Assembly (NCBI GenBank): GCA_023853785.1
Contig: JAJIRX010000670.1
Span: forward strand, 1-64,000
Source of the DNA: Psilocybe azurescens
Lineage: Eukaryota > Basidiomycota > Agaricomycetes > Agaricales > Agrocybaceae
Reading direction: 5' to 3'
Length of the DNA: 64,000 nt
Shown here in pieces: positions 32,839 to 43,368 of this stretch (within the stretch, counting starts at the first letter, position 1; every line of letters starts with the position of its first letter). The notes under the pieces are model-generated. The model saw nothing but the letters and a program-made list of their open reading frames with translations. It had not been told where the DNA came from and did no database searches. Position numbers and translations under genes: made by a program.

Positions 32839-34666
32839 TTAACTGCTAGAGAACGCAACTTCACGAGGAAGGCGGAAACTAATACAATACATCTCTTTGT
32901 TGGGAGCCACAGAGCGAACTAGGTGGAACCTGGTCTCTGCAGTCAGGGGGTACCCCAGTTTTTCTTCCGCTCTCTAGATTTCAAACGTGCATCAGTGATG
33001 GCCCGGAACACGGGACAGACTGTTGGACGAACCTGCCGGATGTCTTTCTCTGCCATGGCTGGGTCTAGTTCTCGAGTAAAGCAATGGCAATGCACCATTG
33101 GCATTTTGTCGTATACGCCGCTCAAATTCCGACCCTTATCGTCGATTAAAATTCCTCGGAATGCATCCAGGAACGTGAGGGCAGAATCAGGTAGATTCAT
33201 CACAAAATGTGATATTTTCTGACGAGGTGGAAGGGTTGAATCAACCGGCGTCGGTGGCGAGATAGGGTGGCCTTCAGCAGCGAGCTTATGCAGTCTTTTG
33301 CGTTCCCTTTCCTCTTGTACTCTGCTTGGCTTTGGTCCAGTGTAGGCCGGGAATGGATTATCAAACACTAAAGCAACACTTGTCCGGATGAAGTCGCGTC
33401 CGTCTTCACACGAAACGCGCACAAGGTCAGTAACCTTGTTGACAATCAGAGCGTCAGCAAACGGCGATAAGATCCAGCAACAGGCCAATTACCCGGTTAT
33501 CTTGCACATTCTTCAGCAAGTATTTGGCGCTATTGGGGTTTAGATCGTTTCCAAGGACTGCGCAACCTTTCTTCGCCGCAGGAACAGCAAAAGGGCCGAC
33601 ACCGGCAAATGCATCTGCAATAATTTCTTCAGGTTTGAACAATTGGACGAGTCGTTCATGCTCGGTATGTAGCCGAGAGTTCCAGTAGACCTCAGTGAAG
33701 TCGAAAGTGAATTTGCAGTCGGCTTCGTGCTAGAAAACGGCGATGTAACACGATATCGCCTTCGACACGTCAGCAAATACGTACATGTTCAACAACATAA
33801 TCTGGTCTCCCTGCAATTAACTCCATTTTAAAGAAGCGGAATTTGGTGTCGATAGAATCCAGTTTGTTCACGACCGTGTCTCCACTCTTTTGTTTTTCTA
33901 TGTTGTCTAAGTTTGCTATTCGATCTGGACCAACTGCGAAATGCTCACATCGAGGATAAGTTGACCAATGACATGTTTGTAGGGCAGGTATTCGTCGTTA
34001 AGATTTACATGGGCTGAGTGAACATCTATGAAAAGTAGAAAGGAAGAGAGTGGATGTGGCACACACCAATATGGCCTGTCATGGCGAAGCCGGTCGGAGC
34101 TCCTTCACGCAAATCTTCGGGGAGGAATACTTGAAGGCACTCCTCTGAATCGGGTCATACATTTTAGCTTTCGCGAATCCACGCAAAAATTACCCACCTG
34201 CTGTCCAGTAATCATAGTTGAGTTGGATCTTATAATCAACGAGACCTTTCGATTCTTTATCCAAAAATTCTTGAGCTTGTTGTGGAATATCAGCTGGCTT
34301 GCATAAACTATCAGCTTTATTGCATCAGGAAGATGTCAGAGAAGATGTACCCTTGGTAGACATTCTCAGAAGAACAAGACGGTCGCCATCTGGTTGAGAT
34401 GGATCAGACACAACTGTCCGGATTTTTGGGAGGTCCATCAGGCAACTAATTCCAAAGAAAACCAAGCTCAGTCAAAGTCAAACGCTTGAAACAATAGATA
34501 TATGCACCTCTTCAGTTCATTGGCTTTCAAAAGGACACGCGTTCTCTCAGGTGGAACACGCGCTCCGAGCACAGAAAGTGTTTTTTCGAAAAGCTTCGCG
34601 ATCAAGATGATCTTTAGGACCAGTGTACGGAGGAGGCGAAGAATCGAGATATAGATGGCGAGACAT
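32839..34666 (-). CDS. TRM5: tRNA (guanine37-N1)-methyltransferase Trm5
   Basis: Makes m1G37 next to the anticodon of cytosolic and mitochondrial tRNAs, preventing frameshifting. The start MSRHLYLDSSPPPYTG leads to ETFRKTLSVLGARVPPERT-like sequence and KANELKRCLMDLPKIRTVV. The linker reads IQLNYDYWTAEECLQVFLPE, GFAMTGHIAHVNLNDEYLPY and the D2 signature KFRFFKMELIAGRPDYVVEH. The SAM site follows: FDFTEVYWNSRLHTEH, ADAFAGVGPFAVPAAKKG, GNDLNPNSAKYL, and MNLPDSALTFLDAF, the NxPP-like catalytic loop. The C-terminus VRSVAPNKEMYCISFRLP ends AFSSS. The tail is reached only by adding one base at G-run 32946-32950; otherwise translation stops after NWGTP, losing about 30 conserved residues. Confidence 0.92.
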
Positions 34667-35119
34667 ATTCACAGATAAGTGGTTGGTCTGCCTGGCAAAA
34701 ATCTCTGCGCCAGGAGCATAAACACAATATAGTTAAGCAAGAGGTTTGCGAGAGGTTCGTCAATAGGGTGCTGGACAGTATATTACACCGGAGGCCGTAG
34801 CCAAACAAAACTTCGTTGGTGAGTTTTGTTTTGAATTCGTTTGACAGTGACTTGATCCGTTAACAACACTTCGATCCTTTCCAGTCTTTAAAAGTGCTCA
34901 TCAAGTACTCATACGCCGAGTGTGAATTCACGGATGACCTGCACTGTACATCCTGGCTCGCTACTTTGTTATTCTGGACAGAAAACTTGCCACGAACGGG
35001 GGCATTGCAGCGACCGAGGGCCGGCTCTAATTGGACACATAAATCACTCGCATGTGGCCAAAAGTGTCTACTAGTAGCTTTACGGAATGGATGGCTTTTT
35101 AAGCTTACAGACAACCACT
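34667..35119. other. Divergent spacer TRM5 / F-box-like copy 1
   Basis: About 450 bp holding the TRM5 promoter and whatever remains of the promoter of the degenerate F-box-like copy. Nothing else recognised. Confidence 0.45.
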
Positions 35120-36423
35120 ATGGCGGCTCCCAAAAGCAAACGGCGCAAGGTTTCAACTATAGTGCCCAAGGAAGAACCGCCTCCTTTTTTCTTCGGTCCT
35201 GCTCGTGAAAGAGCACTGGAAGACGCGTCTAATTCACAGAAAAGGCATTTTGCTTATTCCTGTCGAACGGAGATACTGACAATTTCGTGAAAATCACATT
35301 GTTTACCGACGCTCTATAAAAAGATCTTATCTTCCCCCTAAAATACCCCGCCTATGCAGATGTTCTTCACGCTCTATCCCAAGTTTGCGTTGCTTATAGA
35401 GGGGGAGTATCTATCTTTTCTTTGGGAAAAGCTGAATCTTGCCTGTGGAGTTTGGGCTTATTCAAACCTGGATGCACCCGAATCTCTGAAGTGCAAATGC
35501 GATGGTCTTCTCATTAGCCCTTTCTGGAGGCCTTATATCAGGTTGGTAAAAATCCAAATCAATCACGTAAGAAGACTAATTTGTGACACTGCGCCTTAGA
35601 ACTGGACATGTGGTACTTACGATGCACGCAGCTACAGGAAGTGCGCCTAGGTTCCGAGCATTACTGCAGTATCTTGAGAATCCGCACTCTCCACCCCTTA
35701 TACACCGATCCTCAACTAAGCAAGCATCTGAGACAGGACGGTGTCGTGCTTCCTAGTATTCCCTACTTTGGTGATGCAAGGCCATCTTTGCGTTGCTGTC
35801 CCAATGTAACCACTGTTTGGTGTGTGCATAGAGATGGGGCCAAGCTCGTCCCAGATATCCAAAAGTACTGCAAGAAAAATAGAAGAGTTGTGTGGATTCG
35901 GGAAGGATAGAACAGTCAGCGTTCGCCAATTTCGATCGCGTATATTGGACAATCCTTAGCAGAAGCTGCACCCTATCTTCGTGTATTCGACGTATGGGAT
36001 ACCAAACTATGCCGTTTGTATTTTTCATTCAATAGTACACTTAACTCCGCTGAACCAGATGGATATACTTGCAGTTATTTCTCGAACATATTTTCGAAAT
36101 TCAAGAAATTATCAAAACATCTTCAACCGATGTTGATCAATCTGCAGATCTTCAGAAATGCACTAAGGATTTTTAGATCTGATTCAACAAACCTAATGCA
36201 ACAGAAATCAGATCAGAAGGCCCTTCTTCAGAAGTGCGTCAAGGACTTCAGGACAAAATTCGAAAACATACCCTCCTGTGCGGAAAGAAGACGCATTCGT
36301 CTGTTGCATGCATTGACCTACGGACCGGACGATGATCGCTGTTGGCATATACTTATAGGGTTGACCATGGTTAACTTGTCATATTTATGTATTATTATTG
36401 AGCTCTTGTGCGTGCCCATCTGA
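35120..36423 (+). pseudogene. Degenerate F-box-like paralogue (copy 1 of tandem pair)
   Basis: It aligns along its length with the gene at 36624. Shared blocks include an opening of the MA-PK-K type (MAAPKSKRRKVSTIVP versus MAPKNKKPKVEATVPK), ALSQVCVAYR, FLWEKLN, KCDGL-IS/VSP, RCCPNVT-LWCV, IQKYCKK, AERRRIRL-HA. The F-box itself is eroded: opposite PVELRTEILDNFLKITL this copy lacks several bases and runs into stops at about 35288 and 35318. Further frame changes occur at G-run 35400-35404 and A-run 35875-35879. Homopolymer errors could explain the last two, but not the multi-base losses in the F-box, so I call this a pseudogene or a strongly diverged copy. Confidence 0.65.
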
Positions 36424-36623
36424 AATTATACTTTCTGTCTTACATTGCATTCCGAAGGTTCTTCAAGGTTCAAACTTGGTTCAAACTGCGAAGATTTTAC
36501 TCAGAAATGCTCAGAAATTAGAATTGACCTAAACCCGTGACCGTTAATCGGGCTTCGAAGATGGTCACGCGTACGGGGTGGATGCCATAGAGCCAGATCT
36601 TGACCAAATCCAACACGACTTCC

Positions 36624-38113
36624 ATGGCCCCCAAAAACAAAAAACCTAAGGTTGAGGCTACTGTACCCAAACCGGCCGCATTCACTCTCGATCTCGCTCG
36701 TGAAGGCGCTCTCGAAATTGCATCGAACTCAGAAAAAGGCATCCTGGCTATGCCCGTCGAGTTACGAACTGAAATCCTTGACAATTTCTTAAAAATCACC
36801 TTATTCACAGAAACTACACATGATGACCCCGTCCTTCCCGAAAAATATCTTGCTCGCACGGATGCTCTTCGAGCGCTGTCTCAAGTCTGTGTTGCCTATA
36901 GAAGGGAATTCTTACCCTTTCTTTGGGAGAAGCTCAACATTTGCTGCGATGCTCGAGATTCTGCAGTCGATGTATCCGTGTTGTTTCATATAAATATCGG
37001 GAAGGCTCTGGAACGGAAATGCGACGGTCTTATTGTCAGCCCCCATTTACAACCGTATATTCGGTCAGCCGCTTTTTGCGAGTTAACTATTATATAAGGG
37101 ACTGAGATTTTTATGCATCACTTCAGAACAGCAAATGTTGTACTCACGCGATATAAAGCGATAAACACCATTCCTAAATTTCGGACGCTACTGAAGTCTC
37201 TGGAGAATCTGCACACCCTCTATCTCTTGCACACCCATACTCAACTGGGCAAATACCTGAAACAGACATTCGAGGACGGTGTCATTTTCCTAGTATCCGC
37301 ACTTTGGCAATACAGAGCTACTGTCATCATATTTTGCGATGCTGTCCCAATGTAACCTCCCTGTGGTGTGTGCGGGACGACGGGAAAAAACTCTTATCGA
37401 CCATCCAGAAATATTGCAAGAAAATAGAGGAAATACGTGGTTTTGGAGGGGATGAAAAATTTATCATCGGTGTGTGGCATTCGCCCAAACCACTGTTCTA
37501 GCTATACTGATGGGTTCGATTCAAGCCTTAGCCAAAGCTGTACCCAATCTACGCATATTCGAGGTTTGGGACACGGACTATGTTGTATGTCTTTTAATTT
37601 TCTTCAGAGTGCTACTAACTTTGTGCTATAAACATTTTAGTCGTTTCTCAAACATCTTCCGTCCTTCAAAAACTTCAAACCCTCATCATCAAAACGAGTC
37701 ACACTCATGTTAATAAAAATATAGATCTTGAAGAGTATACCACCAGCCAACTGCTACAGCTAGCCACTGCCAGGAATCTAACTGGTGCCAATGAGCGTTC
37801 ACTTGCCAAAAAGTGCATCAAGGATTTTAAAATTCGATTTGAGAGTCTACCGCCCGCTGCAGAAAGGAGGCGCATACGTTTAATGCACGCATTTGTGGAT
37901 AAGCCAACTAGAGGCTGGGATTATGATCAAGATCAACACGTCCAATTTATGATGCTGATCGCTGCTCGGGAAAATACCTGGAAGTCAACCTCGATTAATT
38001 TGACCGCCACCGGGTTTACTTTGGACAGGACTTTTCATCTTGTTCCATTTCACTTCTTTCTCCCCCTTCTTTGTGCATTTGTGCACGCTGTGACTGGCCG
38101 TCTCCTGAGATAG
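36624..38113 (+). CDS. F-box-like protein (copy 2 of tandem pair)
   Basis: The start MAPKNKKPKVEATVPK has a basic head. ILAMPVELRTEILDNFL is the F-box (skp1-binding) helix pair, followed by RTDALRALSQVCVAYRREF and LPFLWEKLNICCDARD, then ALERKCDGLIVSPHLQPYIR before an intron. The body resembles the leucine-rich tail of mushroom F-box proteins: IPKFRTLLKSLENLHTLYLL, RTLAIQSYCHHILRCCPNVT, SLWCVRDDGKKLLSTIQKYC, LAKAVPNLRIFEVWDTDYV. The end reads ERSLAKKCIKDFKIRFES and PPAAERRRIRLMHAF; the stop at 38113 is tentative. One base is missing at T-run 37285-37288 relative to copy 1. It probably serves as a substrate receptor of SCF ubiquitin ligases; the substrate is unknown. Confidence 0.65.
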
Positions 38114-38676
38114 CTAGGCAATTTGCTTTCGCGCAACAAATTTCATCAGACCTGCTGTGTAACGGACCGAATCAGTATGTAGTACATCTTTTGCCCATTC
38201 TATTTGTCTATCACACCTGCCATTTTCCATTAATTACTTATCTACATTCTGTACATACAACCCAAGTTTAAATCCTCCCTGGATTCTATTTTCTTGATAG
38301 GATACACAGCCTCTAGAGGAATCCTAATTTATCGGGATTCCATCCAATCACGGTGCCGGTGCCAACACACCGGTAAGTTGTAACTGCCCATCAGCTCAGC
38401 AACCACTTTCTTTCAGGCTACGGTTCGGTGCCATATTCCATGTGCTTTTGCCTCGAGGCGATTCACTCATCTTACATAGTACCTCCATCTCTTGCGGTCT
38501 TGGACGTTTAATTTCTAAATCTGGGGTCGGGGACATACATTCCCACCCGGGGTACTACCAACAGGTTTGCATATCTCAGTCTGAATCAACCCCTAACACG
38601 TTCTCGAAGGCTTCGAATCACACTCAAGCCGACAAGCACACTGGACAATTGACTGGAATACGCTGGATAACACAAA
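38114..38676. other. Intergenic: F-box-like 3' flank and TatD promoter
   Basis: About 560 bp without a supported gene. A short GC-rich inverted motif (cggtgccggtgccaacacaccgg, near 38351) is noted but too small to interpret. Confidence 0.45.
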
Positions 38677-40249
38677 ATGTCAAACATGGCATTGACAGAG
38701 GAATTACCCAGCCCGGATGTTCTTCGCCGCATTGTCGATGTTCACTGTCATCCTACCGATGCACCAGCAGGTGTTAGCTCTAAATCGGTGCAGAGACTCC
38801 TTATTTCAGTGTGTGCCATGTCGACGATGCAGTCTGATCAGCACAAGGTGAAAGAGCTGGCCTTGTCATGCCCCGAGAAAATTGTGCCGTGCTTTGGTTA
38901 GTGATTAATCCAACCTCTGTTCTTCCTGTCGCATCTTCTGGTAATCGGGATCGTAACTGCTGGAGCGGAAATCAAGTGAAGACAACTTCAATGAAGTTAC
39001 TGATTTGATTGGCACATTGCGTATATGGAGGCTTCGGTTCGACAGTTCATCACGCAGAAACCGGGTTACTAACAAGTCTCTCTCACTATATAATATATTG
39101 TAGGTTACCATCCTTGGTTCTCTTACCTGATCTCGACGGGCGCATCAGATTCGTCATCGTCACCCAACAAAGAGCAGCACTATCGTAATCTTTTTTACCT
39201 ACTGCTGCGCCCACAAATACGAATGCAGATCCTGTTCACTCAAGCGACCAGGGGAAACATGAAGCCCTCGAAGCCCAGTTTAAAACTCTGCTCGCAGCCT
39301 TGCCGGAGCCCCGTGATTTGGCCTCTGTCATTGCAGAGCTCCGAGAGAACCTGTCCTCTTTCCCCAATGCCATGCTAGGTGAAGTAGGGCTGGACCGTAT
39401 TTTTCGTGTGCCCATCAACTATTTCGCTTCCCCGCGTGTGCTGACACCATTCACAATCCCTCTGGCACACCAGGTCGCGATCCTGGAGGCACAGATGGAA
39501 TTAGCTGTTGAACTGGGTCGGAACATAAGCATCCACAGTGTGAAATCGCAGCATGCAACTACAGATCTTCTGGAGAAGATGAAGACCAAGTTCGGTAAAA
39601 AGTGGAACAATGTCAGTGTGGACCTGCACAGCTGTGGGCTAAGTCCGCAAACATGGCGTGACCTAGAGGTATGGGGTTTCCCAAATAACGGCAATTTGAT
39701 ACGTAGCTGATCCTACTTCGTGTCCAATAGAAAAAGCATGTCAATGTCTTTCTTTCGCTATCGACTGTCATCAATCACAAGCATGCCAATCATCGAGCTC
39801 TCATAGCTCAATGTTCATCGGACAGGATCCTCGCCGAGTCCGATTACAACGACATTGATATGTGTGCACCACAAACCTGGGACATTATTAAGATTATTGC
39901 AGAAGTTAAAGGTTGGCCTGTTGAACAGGAATGGGTCGACGACGATGAAATCAAAGAAAATGACTGGGGCGTTGTCCGTCGACTGGAGAAGAACTGGCTG
40001 CGATTCAAGAATGGTCATCACCAAATGCCGCAGAAAAAGAAACCCAAGACGAGAGATGACTTTGAAGATTCTGATACCCAGCAAACAGAACAACGAAGGT
40101 GGGTATGTTGGTCGTTGTCTATAAACCTTATAACAGTGTTCAAACAGCGAAGGCTCGAGGCCCATAACTTTCGACACCGTCTCGTAAGGCTCATGGTAAT
40201 GGCGCTGAATCCCTTTGCCCAAATTTGCTTCTATGACAGACAACAATGA
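38677..40249 (+). CDS. TatD-family metal-dependent hydrolase (Cut9-interacting Scn1 type)
   Basis: MSNMALTEELPSPDVLRRIV leads straight to DVHCHPTDAP, the HxH metal-binding motif of TatD nucleases. VCAMSTMQSDQHKVKELALS and PEKIVPCFGYHPWFSY follow, the Gly codon being split by a 200-nt intron (about 38899-39101). AMLGEVGLDR supplies the metal Glu, NISIHSVKSQHATTDLLEK and VDLHSCGLSPQTWRDLE the next ligands, and ILAESDYND the catalytic Asp. The basic, charged C-terminus (QKKKPKTRDDFEDSD) fits the Scn1 subgroup of S. pombe, linked to the anaphase-promoting complex subunit Cut9. At T-run 39191-39196 one extra base joins YRNLF to LPTAAPTNTNADP. The 3' end is 77 bp from the convergent GOS1 stop. The enzyme may act as a DNase; substrate not established. 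Confidence 0.87.
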
Positions 40250-40326
40250 TGGGGCACGGTGGCACAAGCTGAACATTCGATAACCAATCGAATTTGAGCC
40301 AAAAGCAAGCATTTCAAGGCCTGCTC

Positions 40327-41288
40327 TCAATTCCAGACGTATGATAAAATGATAATAATACACACTCCGATGACCAAACCCATGATTATTGAATCTCTTC
40401 GCCGGCGCGATTTGATCATACCAATGAGGTTGTTGATACCAGGCATGGTCCCTTTACACGACTCAGACTCAGATCACAAGAGCAGATTGGTGGGTGACAT
40501 ACCAATGACTTGAACCATGCGGTTGTTTATGCCGGCCAGTGAACTTCTCTGTCGCGCAAATTCTGACCGGGTTTCGTAGGCTTGTCTATGATTAGATTTA
40601 ACGGATTAGTTTGCCCGAGCGTCTATGTGAATGGGGTGACGAACTGTAGCACGTCGTCCGTCATTTGATGTGAACTGTCAATCCGACCGCGTTCTGCTAG
40701 CAACGAATCCGCAGCTGACGATTTATATGAGCTACAAGAATAGTGTTTATATATCAGAAAAAGAACGCGCAGCGGGGTGATGAAAAGTGCGTACTCTATA
40801 TCGTTCCGTACTCCTGAAAGGAGATTGGCTTGGTCGAGTGCGTGCTTAACGTTGGTCTTAGTGATAGAAGTCAGTCTTCCTATTTCCAACTCCCAGTGGT
40901 TTGAGCACCTTTGTTCGTTTCAGCTCGCGCATGTTGTCTTGTTGAAGTTCTCTGTGTCTCTGAATTGCACGGAGCATAGAGGCCGACATGAGTTCTGGGT
41001 TGCTAGCCAATGAACTGAGTTGGTCATTAATTTCTTCCAACTGTGTAATTTGAGGTGTCAGTCTGGAGAATCTCAGCAATACAGTGCTTGAAGCAACTGA
41101 CAGACCTTTGAGGATAGGTCATCCAGTTCAAGCTCAAGATCTCTCCACCGTTCTCCGGACCCAGAAGATTCAATGTCCTGGCCCGGTCGCGAGATATTGG
41201 ACACGAGCTGTGAGTATGACGTGAGTTTAGCATCGAACAGATTCTCGAGTGTCCTGCACTGCCTGTGTAGCTGGTCGTAGTTTGACAT
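40327..41288 (-). CDS. GOS1: Golgi SNARE Gos1 (GOSR1/GS28 homologue)
   Basis: A tail-anchored Qb-SNARE of about 225 residues for intra-Golgi and ER-Golgi traffic. It starts MSNYDQLHRQCRTLENLFDA, the usual N-terminal helix. Helices with KLTSYSQLVSNIS, RWRDLELELDDLSSK and LEEINDQLSSLASN follow, then SMLRAIQRHRELQQDNMREL, NVKHALDQANLLSGVRNDI, and the SNARE helix AADSLLAERGRIDSSHQMTD, VLQQAYETRSEFARQRSSLA, GINNRMVQVIGMPGINNLI. The zero-layer Gln lies in the ERGRIDSSHQ to AYETRSEF stretch. The membrane anchor is SIIMGLVIGVCIIIILSYVW, with Asn as last residue. Five introns; no frame break found. The gene converges with the TatD gene. Confidence 0.92.
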
Positions 41289-42375
41289 TATAAGAAGATT
41301 AGAAAAAACGTGAATTACAGAAATGGCTAGAGGTGGTGGACAACAGTGAGGACAGTGAGGACAGCAGCATGCACAATGGACTGTTATCGGCATTTGCCGC
41401 TAGCCTATTCAGGCCCAGCTTCACTACTCTTTGATCGCTATGTACTACCAACTCAATTTTACGTTGTAAATCTGTATCTCTCAAACAACGCCGTCAACTT
41501 GTACGACTGGCTAAAATAATTCAGTGTCTCGGTATATGCAAGTCGCAATCAATCATCACAAGACCAAAAATGGTTTCGGCATTGTCTGACTACGACACCA
41601 AATCGATAGTGTGTCGACAGCTGTGAAATGGCAGTATTTTTTCAGGAAGCGATCATTATGCCAGCATTATTGTCGATGTATCGACGACAAAATACTCAAT
41701 TTGCAGGTCATTACATGCGTTGGTCATTCGAGCCCTAAAGGAAAGAAAACGGAGTACGGACGAACAAAGTGCCTGCACTTCAGGAACACGTCGAAACACA
41801 GCAATTGATGCCGGCTGGTCAATGTTGACCTGTGCTAAGTATGTAGGTTCTTCTGTCGAATGTCATTGGAATGGGTCACACCTCTGCCATTTCAAGAGTC
41901 TGGAAATTTTCAAGCTGTTGTCGGTCGGTTTTGTTTCTCTTGAGCGCTGTATTTATCCTCGGGTCCCAAGTGGGAGTAATACCCGAATTTTGCCATCCAA
42001 AATCGTTTGGCATACATCCAACAACGCCCTTTCTAGTCGACATATCAATTCGCCGATTATTGCTAGACTGCTTTCGCAAATCTCCCGGCCTGTTTTGGCT
42101 GTGTCTACATTCGCAGATTATCTGCTTCGACTTATGGAGAATTCCACTGAAAGTATTGCGTTCAATGATCGATTCATTGGGGTTGAAGTCGAATTAGGAT
42201 TGTTGTTCGATCGACAGCTCCTCGATCATGCCCTCCGAATGACGCATGATATGACATTCTCCTATGGTCCTGTAGAAACGCAGCCGCTACTATAAAAGCT
42301 AACACCAAGCTCAGTCGTGCATGAAATCACTCTCGTGCAGTCTTCCGCAGTTTTACTACAGTCAATATCGCCAGA
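41289..42375. other. Intergenic with one unexplained 191-codon open frame
   Basis: The region lies between GOS1 (divergent) and the NTF2-like gene. A plus-strand frame runs 41720-42295 but opens with TTG; its first ATG is about 50 codons in. The composition (KIVWHTSNNALSSRHINSP, AVSTFADYLLRLMENSTESI) suggests no known family, and an overlapping second frame (41871-42197) is also open. I do not call it a gene. Confidence 0.35.
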
Positions 42376-43114
42376 ATGTCTTCAAAAGTTGATTCGTCTC
42401 TCAATTCCGCTGGTCTGAAGCCAGAGCAGTCCAGATCCCTCGGTGAACGGAAAATACAACAACACGAAGGACCTATCATCACAGCGATAAAGGAGGTGCG
42501 CCTAAAAGTCTTGCAAATATGTATATGACACATGCTGAACATTCTTGCTTACAGATGTATTCGTGCAAATTTACAGATGTAAAGGAGCATTCGATTGAAG
42601 AATTTCCAACGGCTCATTGGTCTCAATTGACAGACTACATTCAACATTTACGCGCGAGAAGCGGTCTTCCATGATCCTGTTGGTATAGCCAAAGGAATTG
42701 ACTCCGTTCGATCCCAGTTCATGGGCCTTGCGAAGGTCCGTTCTCTTGTACATAGTTGACATCCGCAGTCTCAATGAAGGCGCATATATTCAGATATTTT
42801 CGCGAGCCGATATACCCAAATTCCGTATTTTGGAAAATCCATCCAACCTGCCACGTAATACTATCCTCATCGACCAAGATGTGGCATACTTCCGAGATGC
42901 CAAATCTTCTTCTCCTACGAAAGTGGTTAATTCACTCCTGACACTCAAACTTGATGACGCCAACAAAGTGATCAGTCATAATGAGGAATGGAATCATCAG
43001 AAAACAACCACAGGCGAAGATGGTTTCCTTGGGATGATCAACGAGCAACGGAAGAAATTGACGGCAGGCCTCACCGATTTATTTGCCGATGGTGGCGATA
43101 AGAGCAAGAATTGA
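42376..43114 (+). CDS. NTF2-like/SnoaL-like protein of unknown function
   Basis: A small four-exon gene. MSSKVDSSLNSAGLKPEQSR leads to RKIQQHEGPIITAIKE, MYSCKFTD, then across an intron TTFNIYAREAVFHDPVGIAK, GIDSVRSQFMGLAK, and across a third intron IFSRADIPKFRILENPSNLP. Further on are NTILIDQDVAYFRDAK and VVNSLLTLKLDDANKVISHN, ending GLTDLFADGGDKSKN. The order 'Y-x-x-x-A-V-F-H-D-P' then a strand-rich half with 'HNEEWNHQK' is that of the NTF2-like fold, which hosts small enzymes and binding proteins. Similar fungal proteins have no assigned function. It lies 254 bp from the convergent Sro7 stop. All splice sites are canonical and no frame break is seen. Confidence 0.8.
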
Positions 43115-43368
43115 ACTGATGCTGTCTTATAAACAGAAATATGTATAGTACATTTCTTTACTTACATGTAATCCTTAAATATGATCTTGCCATGCAATTA
43201 CAATGGGTTATATCCGCATCTACGTCAAGAGGTCGTTGGGAGCGACGGAGCGAGGGATTGAGCCCGATCAGCCAGAAATTATAAACCAAACCAAGATTTT
43301 GCAGTCTGCTGCGTGGCTAGACGTTTGGCCTAAGATATAAATGTCTGTAGTTAGAACACCATCGCCAA

